Part shown: positions 7,797-15,803 of the stretch, one piece after another
How positions within the stretch are numbered: position 1 is the first letter of the stretch
Layout of the letters: the number at the start of each line of letters is the position of its first letter
DNA from: RHLJ01 sp965247355
GTDB taxonomy: Bacteria > Bacteroidota > Rhodothermia > Balneolales > Balneolaceae
DNA: 64,000 bases
NCBI GenBank assembly: GCA_965247355.1
Contig: OZ252011.1
Span: forward strand, 3,348,001 to 3,412,000
Direction of reading: 5' to 3'
Position numbers and translations under genes: made by a program
Notes under the pieces: model-generated
What the model was told of the DNA's origin: nothing
The model's input: only the letters and a program-made list of their open reading frames with translations
The model's database searches: none

Positions 7797-9679
7797 ACAA
7801 ACTTTTGGATAATCTTTTCATAAAGATTCTTTAATAATGTTTCAGCTTTTCTATCGAAAATTTGTAAGTCAGGATTATCTGTCAAATGATTTAGTATTTG
7901 TATAGCTAGCATTCTTTTAGAAGGGATTTTCACTTTATTTTTCCCCCCCCAAAGCTTTAAACTATTAGGACGATTACTGTCACCTAAATCTTTGATGGCA
8001 ACTTTTTTATTTCCACTAATAATAGTATTTATCACTGAAGTGTAAACAGACGGGTCAATTAAGTCTTCTAGAACTTTTCTTTTAGATTTTCCTGACGTAA
8101 GTGAAATTACTTTATTTCTATCAATTCCGTTTTTAATAAGGTTCTTTTTGAGCTCATCTCCACCTTTATCAGAATCAACTAGAAAAACAACTTTTGAACC
8201 TTCACTATTCAAAAGTTTAATTCTTTCATTTGAAGAGTTAGAAATTCCAGGGGCAATTTGAAAGTTTAATACTTCCAGATTGTTGGCTTGACGTAAAAGT
8301 GTTGGTAATAGTAACATGTCAGTGGGACCTTCGGCAACAACAGCATTTCTCATGGGAACAAATGCCAAAGTTTCAGCTCCCATCCCAAACAAGAGGGAGG
8401 AAAAGCCAGGGTTATTATCACTCCAAAACCAGTTCGTTACTTTGCTTCTAGTTTCACTAATGGGTTGAACTAACCTAACCCCATGTCCTAAGTCTTCAGG
8501 AAGACAACCGGCAGAATGTGTAGTGTATATTATTTTTTCAGCTAAAGTTTGTTTTGCAAGCATTTGTATTAAATCAGCTTGAGCATCATAATGAAGATGA
8601 ATTTCAGCTTCGTCTATCAAAATTATTCTTCTTGAAGAAGGTCTACTACACGCAAAAGCCATCAATGCCACATATTGTCTCAACCCGTCACTTCGTTCAC
8701 CGATATCTGAAAATATATTTTCATTGTCTTCTATATGAACTGATAAAGTAGTTTGATCTAGGTGAAGCCGGACAAAAATTTTAGCCTGAGACCAAAATTG
8801 TGAAAATTTGGTTTCTAAAGTAGAATTAGCACTTCTTAGAATGGTTAATACTTTAGCCATATCACCAGCTGTTTTTGCTTCTAATAATTCATCCAGGTCT
8901 AGAGAAGCAGCTTCACAGAGGTTTATTAATGCTTTTGAATTCAATTCATCGGCATTATTTATATTATAACTAGACTTTAAAAACCTATCTTCAGAGTCGA
9001 ATTTGATTATCGATGGGATTCGAGGTTTGAGAATTTTATATACTTCATTTTTTTCCCTTCTTTTTTCGTTATTTACAAAGAAGTCTATTTCTTTTACCAA
9101 TTCGGAAACATATTGGGGAAATTTTTTCTTTTCTAAGCTAGCTACTTGGGTTTTAATAGTATCAAAAAGACTGGTTTTGTTTTCAAGTTGAGTTCTTGAA
9201 TAACTAGAAAGAAAATCTTCCAGTTCTTCGATAGATGAAACTAATTCATGAGATAGCTGGGATTTCCATTTTCTACTTTTTAATATTCTTTTTAGGTTTT
9301 TATGAAGTGTTTCTCTTGGTACTGGGTTCTTTTTTGGTGGAGTATCCAGAACAAAGTATTCACCCCCATTATCATATCTTCTAATTGTCAAATATCGAAG
9401 TTTTGTATCATTATAATATTTGCTGACTTGCTCAAAGTCTTGTTCATTCAAAAGATATTTAGCAGTTAATACGGGTTCTTCAAAATCCAGATTTGATTCC
9501 CGTGTTTTTTCAAATCTTGAGAATTCTTTATTAGAGTCAAGTCTAATCAGGGCGTTTAATACTGAACTTTTACCAGCTTCATTTGGACCTATTAAAGCGA
9601 TAAGTTTTTGGTTCAAGTCTATTACTGACTCTTCTTCAAATCTTTTATACCCCTGTATTGAAAAAGTAACTAGATTCAT
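7793..9679 (-). CDS. OLD-family ATP-dependent endonuclease (AAA ATPase plus TOPRIM)
   Basis: A 628-residue protein. The ABC/SMC-like ATPase has Walker A GPNEAGKSS at 31-39, a long helical insertion about 120-300, a signature-like SDGLRQ at 330-335, Walker B ILIDEAEIHL at 353-362 and switch His388 in TTHSAG. A C-terminal TOPRIM domain carries Glu450 in VVAEGPTD and Asp502/Asp504 in LVDSDKGG, the metal-binding acids of OLD nucleases. This is the architecture of phage-exclusion OLD proteins and of GajA-like nucleases, but no UvrD-like helicase or reverse transcriptase neighbours it, so a stand-alone (class 1) OLD is the best reading. The gene is visibly more AT-rich than its neighbours and uses AT-ending codons, which suggests horizontal acquisition. 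Confidence 0.88.
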   Translation of the reverse strand: MNLVTFSIQGYKRFEEESVIDLNQKLIALIGPNEAGKSSVLNALIRLDSNKEFSRFEKTRESNLDFEEPVLTAKYLLNEQDFEQVSKYYNDTKLRYLTIRRYDNGGEYFVLDTPPKKNPVPRETLHKNLKRILKSRKWKSQLSHELVSSIEELEDFLSSYSRTQLENKTSLFDTIKTQVASLEKKKFPQYVSELVKEIDFFVNNEKRREKNEVYKILKPRIPSIIKFDSEDRFLKSSYNINNADELNSKALINLCEAASLDLDELLEAKTAGDMAKVLTILRSANSTLETKFSQFWSQAKIFVRLHLDQTTLSVHIEDNENIFSDIGERSDGLRQYVALMAFACSRPSSRRIILIDEAEIHLHYDAQADLIQMLAKQTLAEKIIYTTHSAGCLPEDLGHGVRLVQPISETRSKVTNWFWSDNNPGFSSLLFGMGAETLAFVPMRNAVVAEGPTDMLLLPTLLRQANNLEVLNFQIAPGISNSSNERIKLLNSEGSKVVFLVDSDKGGDELKKNLIKNGIDRNKVISLTSGKSKRKVLEDLIDPSVYTSVINTIISGNKKVAIKDLGDSNRPNSLKLWGGKNKVKIPSKRMLAIQILNHLTDNPDLQIFDRKAETLLKNLYEKIIQKFV

Positions 9680-9734
9680 GCCAAAGTTTTTAATGGCAAT
9701 AAAATAAATTGGTTACACATATTCGACTATAAAA

Positions 9735-10532
9735 TTATGTAACCTTACTATTCTTTAAAATAATATTAAGTAAGCGCGGAGAAATCCGCTTTACCAGAAG
9801 GGCAAGACGTTCTTTTGGGCTTGATATATAAATCTCCTCTTTCTGTTTTTTGAGATCCTTCCAGATTCGATTGACCATCTCATCTGCATCCATTGCTGAT
9901 TTATGCAGATCGCCCATTTTGCCGAAATTACTGCCATCTGCAGTTAATGAATTTTGGGTAATATTAGTTTTGATCGGACCTGGGCAAACCATGGTTACTC
10001 CAACATTATACTCATACATTTCCTGACGAATACAGTCGAACAATCCTTGTAAAGCATGTTTACTGGCAGCGTATCCCGATCGAAATTTAGTTCCGAATTT
10101 TCCAGCTACACTACTGGTCACAATAATATGCCCGCTTTTTTGCTCCATCATAGCAGGAAGAACTGCGCGGGTTAATTCAGCTGAGCCAAAGAAATTTACT
10201 TCCATCAAACGGCGAATCGTTTCCATGTCGGTTTCTGCAAATAATGAACGCTGACTTATACCTCCATTATTCACCAAAACATCAATCCCACCAAATGCAG
10301 CTAAAGCTTCTTCTGCTTTTTTTGGGAGTGACTCAGAATCGGCTAAATCCAGAGGAAGAATAAAACAATTGCTCTCATCGGCACCCAGATCTTTCGTAAC
10401 CCTTTCCAATTCTTCCTTTCTGCGTGAGGAAAGAATAAGTTTTGCGCCTTCATTAAAAAACTTCTTAGCAAAAGCTTCTCCAATCCCCGAAGAAGCACCG
10501 GTAATCCAAATGGTTTTATTTTTGTAATCCAT
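9735..10532 (-). CDS. Short-chain dehydrogenase/reductase (SDR)
   Basis: A 265-residue NAD(P)-dependent oxidoreductase of the classical SDR type. The cofactor motif TGASSGIGEA lies at residues 11-20, the stabilising NNGG follows, the catalytic Ser is in VTSSVAGK and the Tyr-x-x-x-Lys pair is in YAASKHALQG. A Pro-Gly pair (VCPGPIKT) follows, as expected. An Arg near residue 37 (SSRRKEEL) favours NADP. The sequence resembles the DHRS7-like branch, whose bacterial substrates are mostly unknown. It is monocistronic and divergent from the two-component pair at 10582. Confidence 0.9.
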   Translation of the reverse strand: MDYKNKTIWITGASSGIGEAFAKKFFNEGAKLILSSRRKEELERVTKDLGADESNCFILPLDLADSESLPKKAEEALAAFGGIDVLVNNGGISQRSLFAETDMETIRRLMEVNFFGSAELTRAVLPAMMEQKSGHIIVTSSVAGKFGTKFRSGYAASKHALQGLFDCIRQEMYEYNVGVTMVCPGPIKTNITQNSLTADGSNFGKMGDLHKSAMDADEMVNRIWKDLKKQKEEIYISSPKERLALLVKRISPRLLNIILKNSKVT

Positions 10533-10581
10533 TCTGTGTACTTTCTTCTAAACTTAATCAATTTCAAAACCGCAAGTAAGA

Positions 10582-11283
10582 ATGAATCACAAACATACTC
10601 TATTGTTGGTGGAAGACGAAGTAGAATCCGGAGAAATGCTGGCCAATTTTCTGGAACTTAACGATTTCAAAGTCTATTGGGCAAAGGATGGTAAAGAGGC
10701 CTACAAAATTATCGATGACCATGCTAATGAGCTCGAACTGGCTATTCTGGATATCATGGTGCCTTATCATGATGGGAAGGAGATTTGCACTCATATTCGT
10801 CAGCATCCGGTAGTAAATGAAATTCCTGTTCTTTTTTTAACAGCACGCGATGAAGAGAAAGATGAAATCGAAGGGCTGGAACTTGGTGGAGACGACTACA
10901 TTAAAAAGCCGGCAAGCCTGAATTTGATAAAAGCACATGTGGAAAGTCAGATTCGCAGGCAAAATCCTGAAAAGAGTAACTGGCTGCAATACGATCATGT
11001 GTATTTAGATGTGGATACCAAAGAAATGTATATCCATGAAGAAAAAATCGATCTGACGCATACTGAGTACATTATTGCGGAGTTATTTTTTCAACATCCT
11101 AAGTTGGTATATAGTCGGCACGAAATCCTGGAGCATATCACTGACGAAGAAAAGTATATTTTTGATAGAACAGTAGATGTTCATATCAAAAATCTTCGTA
11201 TTAAAATGAAAGACGAAGGGAAGCTTATCAAAACCTATCGTGGTGTTGGGTATGGTTTCAATCGCGATTATCTGAATAGATGA
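10582..11283 (+). CDS. OmpR/PhoB-type response regulator
   Basis: A 233-residue two-domain transcription factor. The receiver has acidic residues Glu11-Asp12-Glu13, phospho-acceptor Asp57 in LAILDIMVPY, Thr87 and a Lys near 108-109 in DYIKKPAS. The C-terminal winged helix (about 135-230) has the family pattern, with the recognition-helix/wing segment FDRTVDVHIKNLRIKM and the GVGYGF hairpin end. Its stop overlaps the start of the following kinase gene by 4 bases (ATGA), so the two are translationally coupled partners. The target operon is unknown. Confidence 0.93.
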   Translation: MNHKHTLLLVEDEVESGEMLANFLELNDFKVYWAKDGKEAYKIIDDHANELELAILDIMVPYHDGKEICTHIRQHPVVNEIPVLFLTARDEEKDEIEGLELGGDDYIKKPASLNLIKAHVESQIRRQNPEKSNWLQYDHVYLDVDTKEMYIHEEKIDLTHTEYIIAELFFQHPKLVYSRHEILEHITDEEKYIFDRTVDVHIKNLRIKMKDEGKLIKTYRGVGYGFNRDYLNR

Positions 11284-12686
11284 ATATTCAGGCTAAACTG
11301 GCATTCGTTTACATCACACTGCTTTCTATTGGAGTGATTGTGATCAGCTCGTACGCCATTCTTAGTATCCGTTCTTTTTTGCTGGATGAAGCCATTCAGA
11401 AGTTTGAAAATGACGCTCGTACTTTTGCTCAGTCTTTTGAAGAGAGCACTATGAATGAAGAGCTGCTTAAAAAAGCATCCTTTGTTTCCGAACTAACCGG
11501 ATATAACGTTGCTTTATTTGATTCAGTTGGTAATATATTAGTTTCAACGCCGTCACAAGACGCCGAGTTGGCAAATTCCAGAGAGTTTTTAAATGCTGAC
11601 TTACAAAGGCAACTTGATGGTTCCGAAAATCAGGTAATCATCAATGAAGAACCGCTGGATAAACTGATCTCTTTTCGAAGAATTGGGAATAATGGTTCGG
11701 ATGCTCAATACCTGAGAATTAGTCAGTATAAAGACGACATGTATGCTGCAGAGGCAAGTATTCGTCATCTGATTTACGGAGCCATGATTAGTTCTATTTT
11801 GGTGGTGGTAATCGTGAGTTTTTTCTTTGCAAGATACCTGGCTCGTCCTATCAAACAATTGAACGAAGCCGCTTTGGAAATAGCTGATGGTAATTTAAAC
11901 AAAGAGCTGAATGTAAGTCGGAATGACGAGTTTGGTATGTTGGCTGAATCGCTCAATAAAATGGCAAGTACCTTAAAAGCTGATAACGATCAACTCAAAA
12001 AACTCAATGAAAAGCAGAATCAGTTTTTTGCCGACATCACGCATGAAGTTCGCAATCCATTGCATACCATTTCCGGAGCGTTAGAGATGATTCAGGTTCC
12101 CAATCTGGATGATGAAAAGAAAACGCAGTATATGGCGACAGCTCAAAAGCAGGTAGAGCGTGTGGTTCGTTTGTTTGAAGATATTAAGTCACTGCAACGA
12201 TATGATTATGATGAAAGCTTCATAAGAAAGACAGAGTTTAACTTAGGAGTGCTACTCAAAGAAGCTGTAAGCACTTACAAACCTATTGCATCAGAAAAAG
12301 GATTAGAACTTAAGCTGGAGATTAAAGAAGATGCTTTAGTAGAAGCCGATAGGGATAAGATTGAGCAAGTCCTGGATAATTTGATTTCGAATGCAGTTAA
12401 GTATACCAACAACGGAAGTATTTTAGTTGAATGTGAGACTAGAGATGGCCAAGCTGAAATCTCAGTCTCTGATTCAGGTATAGGAATAGGAAAGGAGCAT
12501 CTGGAACGATTATTCGATCGTTTTTACAGAACGGATAAAGCCCGATCGAGAGACAAAGGAGGAACAGGTCTGGGATTGTCAGTTGTTAAAGGGATACTTA
12601 GCGCGCATCAAAAAGACATCTTTGTAGAAAGCGAAGCTGAGAAAGGCTCTCGCTTTTACTTTAATCTGGACGTGGTAAAAGGCTAG
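11280..12686 (+). CDS. HAMP-domain sensor histidine kinase
   Basis: Membrane-bound kinase of 468 residues and cognate partner of the upstream OmpR-type regulator. TM1 is about residues 8-30, a periplasmic sensor loop of about 130 residues follows, TM2 is about 163-184, HAMP about 185-237, and HisKA contains phospho-acceptor His255 in ADITHEVRNP. The N-box is NLISNAVKYT and the G-boxes are DSGIGIG and GGTGLGLSV. Length and order are typical for the EnvZ/PhoR class. The periplasmic loop shows no named ligand-binding motif. The gene converges with the aquaporin gene and overlaps it by 4 bases. Confidence 0.93.
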   Translation: MNIQAKLAFVYITLLSIGVIVISSYAILSIRSFLLDEAIQKFENDARTFAQSFEESTMNEELLKKASFVSELTGYNVALFDSVGNILVSTPSQDAELANSREFLNADLQRQLDGSENQVIINEEPLDKLISFRRIGNNGSDAQYLRISQYKDDMYAAEASIRHLIYGAMISSILVVVIVSFFFARYLARPIKQLNEAALEIADGNLNKELNVSRNDEFGMLAESLNKMASTLKADNDQLKKLNEKQNQFFADITHEVRNPLHTISGALEMIQVPNLDDEKKTQYMATAQKQVERVVRLFEDIKSLQRYDYDESFIRKTEFNLGVLLKEAVSTYKPIASEKGLELKLEIKEDALVEADRDKIEQVLDNLISNAVKYTNNGSILVECETRDGQAEISVSDSGIGIGKEHLERLFDRFYRTDKARSRDKGGTGLGLSVVKGILSAHQKDIFVESEAEKGSRFYFNLDVVKG

Positions 12687-13342
12687 TCGTTAAAATACTG
12701 ATGAGCCAGTGCAGCCAGTGAGGCTCCTGCGATCGGGGCTAAAGTATATATTGGAATGTATTGATAAGAGCCTCCCTGAGTTGCCATAAAATCAAGCGCG
12801 GAAACCCCAATTGATATTCCGGGATTAAATACAGCGCCTGAAATTCCTTCGCCAAGTAAAATCATTCCCGTTAATACTAATCCAATTGCGAGACCATAAG
12901 CTTTATTGGAAGCCAGAATTTTTGAGGTAGTCACACTTAAATAGGTCAATACCAATACAAAAGTCAGAAGTAGTTCTACAATTCCCTGTTGGTAGATATC
13001 AGTGGCTGCAGGGGGTTCAACATAAAAAACATCTTTAGCTAAAAATAGAATAACCCCTGCAGAAGCAAATGCTCCTAAAACCTGACTGGTCAGATACGCT
13101 GTGAAAGTGTTAAAAGAAATTTTACGTCTGATAAAAAAAGCAAAAGAAACAGCGGGATTATAGTGCGCACCGGATATGTGCATACCGGCATATACTAATG
13201 CAGCAAGCATCAGGCCAATTCCTAAGGCATCCCCGGTAAGTCCCATTGCCAACGTTAAGAAAAACGTGCCAATGGCTTCCATAACATATTTACGCATTCC
13301 TAACCCGTAAATTTTTTTGTATCCAAATCCTTCCAATTTCAA
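12683..13342 (-). CDS. MIP/aquaporin-family channel with atypical second motif
   Basis: A polytopic membrane protein of 219 residues with six hydrophobic segments and the two half-helix loops of the MIP fold. The first loop has the canonical Asn-Pro-Ala at 62-64 (SGAHYNPAVSF). The second reads Asn-Pro-Gly at 173-175 (GAVFNPGISIG), and the Arg that normally follows this motif and forms the selectivity filter is replaced by Ile. Water, glycerol or another small solute may pass; the missing Arg makes standard aquaporin or glycerol-channel selectivity uncertain. An alternative start at MRKYVMEAIG (residue 16) would be closer to the usual N-terminus. Confidence 0.85.
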   Translation of the reverse strand: MKLEGFGYKKIYGLGMRKYVMEAIGTFFLTLAMGLTGDALGIGLMLAALVYAGMHISGAHYNPAVSFAFFIRRKISFNTFTAYLTSQVLGAFASAGVILFLAKDVFYVEPPAATDIYQQGIVELLLTFVLVLTYLSVTTSKILASNKAYGLAIGLVLTGMILLGEGISGAVFNPGISIGVSALDFMATQGGSYQYIPIYTLAPIAGASLAALAHQYFND

Positions 13343-13477
13343 AAGAAACTACTCCCCCCGACATGGAATTGCAACCTATTTCTGATGGTTGAGTGTGTAA
13401 TTAACACATTTAGTTGGTAAGAATTAACATAATAAAAGCTATTAATCCTGTATTTTCAAAGTTTTAAAATTTCCTGA

Positions 13478-13801
13478 ATGAACTTATTTGATCGACTAAA
13501 AAAACGCTGGCAAATTGAAAGTAACTGGCAGGTAATCATAATACTTGTCGTATTTTCCTGTACGGGCTTCAGCGCTATGTATGCTAAAGAGTTTGTATTC
13601 AGCATATTAGGAGTTACCCCGGACCTTCCTTTATGGCTTAGAATTCTTATCTGGCTGGTTACTATACTCCCACTCTATAATTTGTTGCTCATTATTTACG
13701 GAACTTTATTTGGTCAACGCGAATTTTTTTGGTGGTTTCTTAAGAAAACTTTCGGGCGCTTCCTGCCCGGCAAACGGAAAGAAGCTACTTCAGAGTCTTA
13801 A
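13478..13801 (+). CDS. Small two-helix membrane protein, DUF6787-like
   Basis: A 107-residue protein common in Bacteroidota and matching my recollection of the DUF6787 family. It opens with a basic amphipathic start (FDRLKKRWQ), has one hydrophobic segment around residues 20-40, a second at about 52-74 (WLRILIWLVTILPLYNLLLI), then an aromatic stretch FGQREFFWWFLKKTFGRF and a basic tail. No catalytic motif is visible and function is unknown. Its 3' end overlaps the converging MmcQ/YjbR gene by 17 bases. Confidence 0.75.
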   Translation: MNLFDRLKKRWQIESNWQVIIILVVFSCTGFSAMYAKEFVFSILGVTPDLPLWLRILIWLVTILPLYNLLLIIYGTLFGQREFFWWFLKKTFGRFLPGKRKEATSES

Positions 13802-14141
13802 GTTCTTCCTTTTTCTTTTTGGGAAGACTGTCCACAATTAGTTCATAAGAGTGGGTTATTAATTCTTTAACTAGTTCGTCTTCGAGGGTTCCATCCGGAT
13901 ATACGGAGTTCCAGTGGGCTTTATTCATATGCCAGCCTGGTTTTATTTCCTCATATTGCTCTCTCAATATAGTGGCACGTTCAGGATCACATTTTAGATT
14001 GATGAATTCAAAATCATCGACTCCGGTAATTGCAAACATTTTGCCCATCACTTTAAAAACAAGGGTATCCTCACCAAAGGGGAAACCTTCTGTTACCCCG
14101 GGAAATGCCAGGCAAAAATCGCGAAACTCCTCAATATTCAT
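13785..14141 (-). CDS. MmcQ/YjbR family protein
   Basis: A 118-residue protein of the MmcQ/YjbR (CyaY-like double-wing) family. The signature elements are present: MNIEEFRDFCLAFPGVTEGFPFG at the N-terminus (in part), VFKVMGKMFAIT, NLKCDPERA and the WHMNKAHWNSV motif. Family members are thought to bind DNA, but a precise role is not established. Its ATG overlaps the stop of the upstream secreted-protein gene by one base (TAATG), so translation of the two is probably coupled. Confidence 0.92.
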   Translation of the reverse strand: MNIEEFRDFCLAFPGVTEGFPFGEDTLVFKVMGKMFAITGVDDFEFINLKCDPERATILREQYEEIKPGWHMNKAHWNSVYPDGTLEDELVKELITHSYELIVDSLPKKKKEELKTLK

Positions 14142-14638
14142 TAATTAACCTCTTCAAATTCGTCTTTAAATAAATTACTAGCATTCACAGCCTCAGTGGA
14201 TATTATTTGAATCATATTCTGAGATACCAAGCCAATCTGACCTTTATTCCAGGTAGATGCCATGGTTTGCATGTCTCTGTTAAGTACCAACTTTACGGGT
14301 TGATAAAAGTTCATTTCAATAGAAAACGGGTAGGTCTGATTGGAAGCCCGCATAATATTTATGTGTATATGAAGAATTGGAAATTCATCTGATTGTCTTA
14401 GGGTTTTATCCTCGAGAATGGTGATGGGTAAATCCTGAAAGTTCTCAGCAATAGCTTTTCGAATCAAAGCGGTATTAAGAGATTCGTGATTCAGTCCTAT
14501 TGGTTTTTCAATGTTAACGACAATACCCAATTCCTGGAGCCCTCTCAACGAAGCTCTTTCCCGGGCGATCTCATTTTGGGCGAGTATAGATGTGGAGCAT
14601 AAAACTGTAAACAGGAAGAAAAGGGAGAATATTTTCAT
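14141..14638 (-). CDS. Exported protein of unknown function
   Basis: A 165-residue protein with signal peptide MKIFSLFFLFTVLCSTSILA and cleavage before QNEIA. The mature part begins with RERASLRGLQELGIVV and continues with alternating alpha and beta elements and no catalytic motif. I have a general impression of similar small periplasmic proteins in this phylum but cannot name a family. It lies directly upstream of and overlaps the MmcQ/YjbR gene by one base. Upstream lies the terminator of the HmuY-type gene, so it should have its own promoter in the short gap. Confidence 0.7.
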   Translation of the reverse strand: MKIFSLFFLFTVLCSTSILAQNEIARERASLRGLQELGIVVNIEKPIGLNHESLNTALIRKAIAENFQDLPITILEDKTLRQSDEFPILHIHINIMRASNQTYPFSIEMNFYQPVKLVLNRDMQTMASTWNKGQIGLVSQNMIQIISTEAVNASNLFKDEFEEVN

Positions 14639-14662
14639 AATAATGGATTTATTCTCCTGAAT

Positions 14663-14704
14663 AAAAAGAAAAAGCCCAGTTTATACAACGGGCTTTTTTC
14701 TTTT
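14663..14704 (-). terminator. Rho-independent terminator downstream of the HmuY-type gene
   Basis: The arm AAAAAGAAAAAGCCC (14663-14677) pairs with GGGCTTTTTTCTTTT (14690-14704) around a 12-base loop. Read on the minus strand it sits 30 bases after the lipoprotein stop and ends in a T-rich run, so it should end the heme-uptake transcript. It is nearly symmetrical and could also work on the plus strand. Confidence 0.8.
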
Positions 14705-14733
14705 GAGGGTATAGAGTATTCGTTTACTCTGAA

Positions 14734-15786
14734 TTATTCAAAAAATCTTGAACCATCTGTTTGAACCGCATATTCGAAGGTGAAATATCGGGCAACACGA
14801 TCGAAAGGATTATTGATGAAGTCGGCGGAGGTCACATCAGGATTCCCCTGATAATAATTCAGCATTCGTACTTTCGCATAGTTTCCTTCACCGGTAATGA
14901 AAGAAAGAGTAACATCCTGATTTGCCAGAATTGCATTTAGCTGGGGGTTGTAGTTATACCAGGTTCCGCTTCCGCCAAGCGTTTCAGTATAGCCTTCTAT
15001 TGGTGCTTCAGTAAAGTCTTCAAATTCAATATTAGCTAATAGCAAGCCACCACCATTTGCTGTGTTTGCTCTTAAAGTGGTTGATTGAAAAGCAATATCC
15101 CACTGTGATGAAGTCTCATCTTCAACGATACTACCCGTTTCAAAATCATAGTAGGTCCAGTATTCTTCAAAGGTAAGAGTAGTACTACCATTCGTTTGAA
15201 TAGAATATCTGAACGTAAAGTAACGGCTCGATGGGCGTGTAGCGGGATTTGCAAATTCAGCTGAATTTATATCGGGGTTACCTTCGTAGTAACTTAGAAT
15301 TTCAACTTTAGCATAATTTCCATCGGGTGTTTGCACAACAAGTGTTTCATTTTCATCTGCATAAATTGCGAATTGCTGTGGATTATAAGTGTACCAGTCT
15401 CCATTTGAGTTGCCATAACCTGAGGTTGGAGCTTCAGCAACTTCACTGAATTCAGTTTCAAGAAGTTGAATTCCACCGCCATTTCCAGAGTTAGCGATAA
15501 TAGTAGTTTGGCTAAAGGCGATATCCCATTCGGTGGAACTGGAATCCGTTATAACGGTGCCGGCATCTAAATCATAAAAAGTATAACCACCCGTACTATC
15601 AATGTCACCAGGTACATCAGAAACTTCTGAACCAGGGGTGAAAATGGTATTGATACTTCCGGCAATATCAGTAGCTATTTGAGCTTCAACGGCCCCGGTA
15701 CCATTTGAACTTGAAGAATCACATGCGGTGAAGATCAACGTGATTGCTAGCAGGATGTATATTGGTTGTTGGAGTAATTTTTTCAT
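14734..15786 (-). CDS. Tandem-HmuY lipoprotein (heme-binding, surface)
   Basis: A 350-residue lipoprotein with lipobox LIFTACDS (Cys near residue 22). The mature part contains two copies of an HmuY-like domain, about residues 60-200 and 205-350. Each copy has the order YTFYDL or YWTYYDF, then an acidic turn, WDIAF(S/Q), ANxGNGGG or ANTANGGG, WYTYNP or WYNYNP, NYAKV and YYxGNPD, then RYFTF(R/E)Y. HmuY proteins capture heme at the surface and pass it to a TonB receptor, and a TonB receptor gene lies 17 bases upstream in the same transcript. Known HmuY proteins are mostly single-domain, so the internal duplication is notable. Binding of heme is inferred from family and context. Confidence 0.85.
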   Translation of the reverse strand: MKKLLQQPIYILLAITLIFTACDSSSSNGTGAVEAQIATDIAGSINTIFTPGSEVSDVPGDIDSTGGYTFYDLDAGTVITDSSSTEWDIAFSQTTIIANSGNGGGIQLLETEFSEVAEAPTSGYGNSNGDWYTYNPQQFAIYADENETLVVQTPDGNYAKVEILSYYEGNPDINSAEFANPATRPSSRYFTFRYSIQTNGSTTLTFEEYWTYYDFETGSIVEDETSSQWDIAFQSTTLRANTANGGGLLLANIEFEDFTEAPIEGYTETLGGSGTWYNYNPQLNAILANQDVTLSFITGEGNYAKVRMLNYYQGNPDVTSADFINNPFDRVARYFTFEYAVQTDGSRFFE

Positions 15787-15803
15787 TTCTAAAAGGAATA
15801 GTA

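Noticed and set aside
7793..9679. Gabija or retron system
   Set aside because: No UvrD-like helicase, reverse transcriptase or ncRNA lies next to the OLD-type gene.
13395..13411. Small palindrome TGTGTAATTAACACA as an operator upstream of the DUF6787-like gene
   Set aside because: Arms are only five bases in AT-rich sequence; likely chance.
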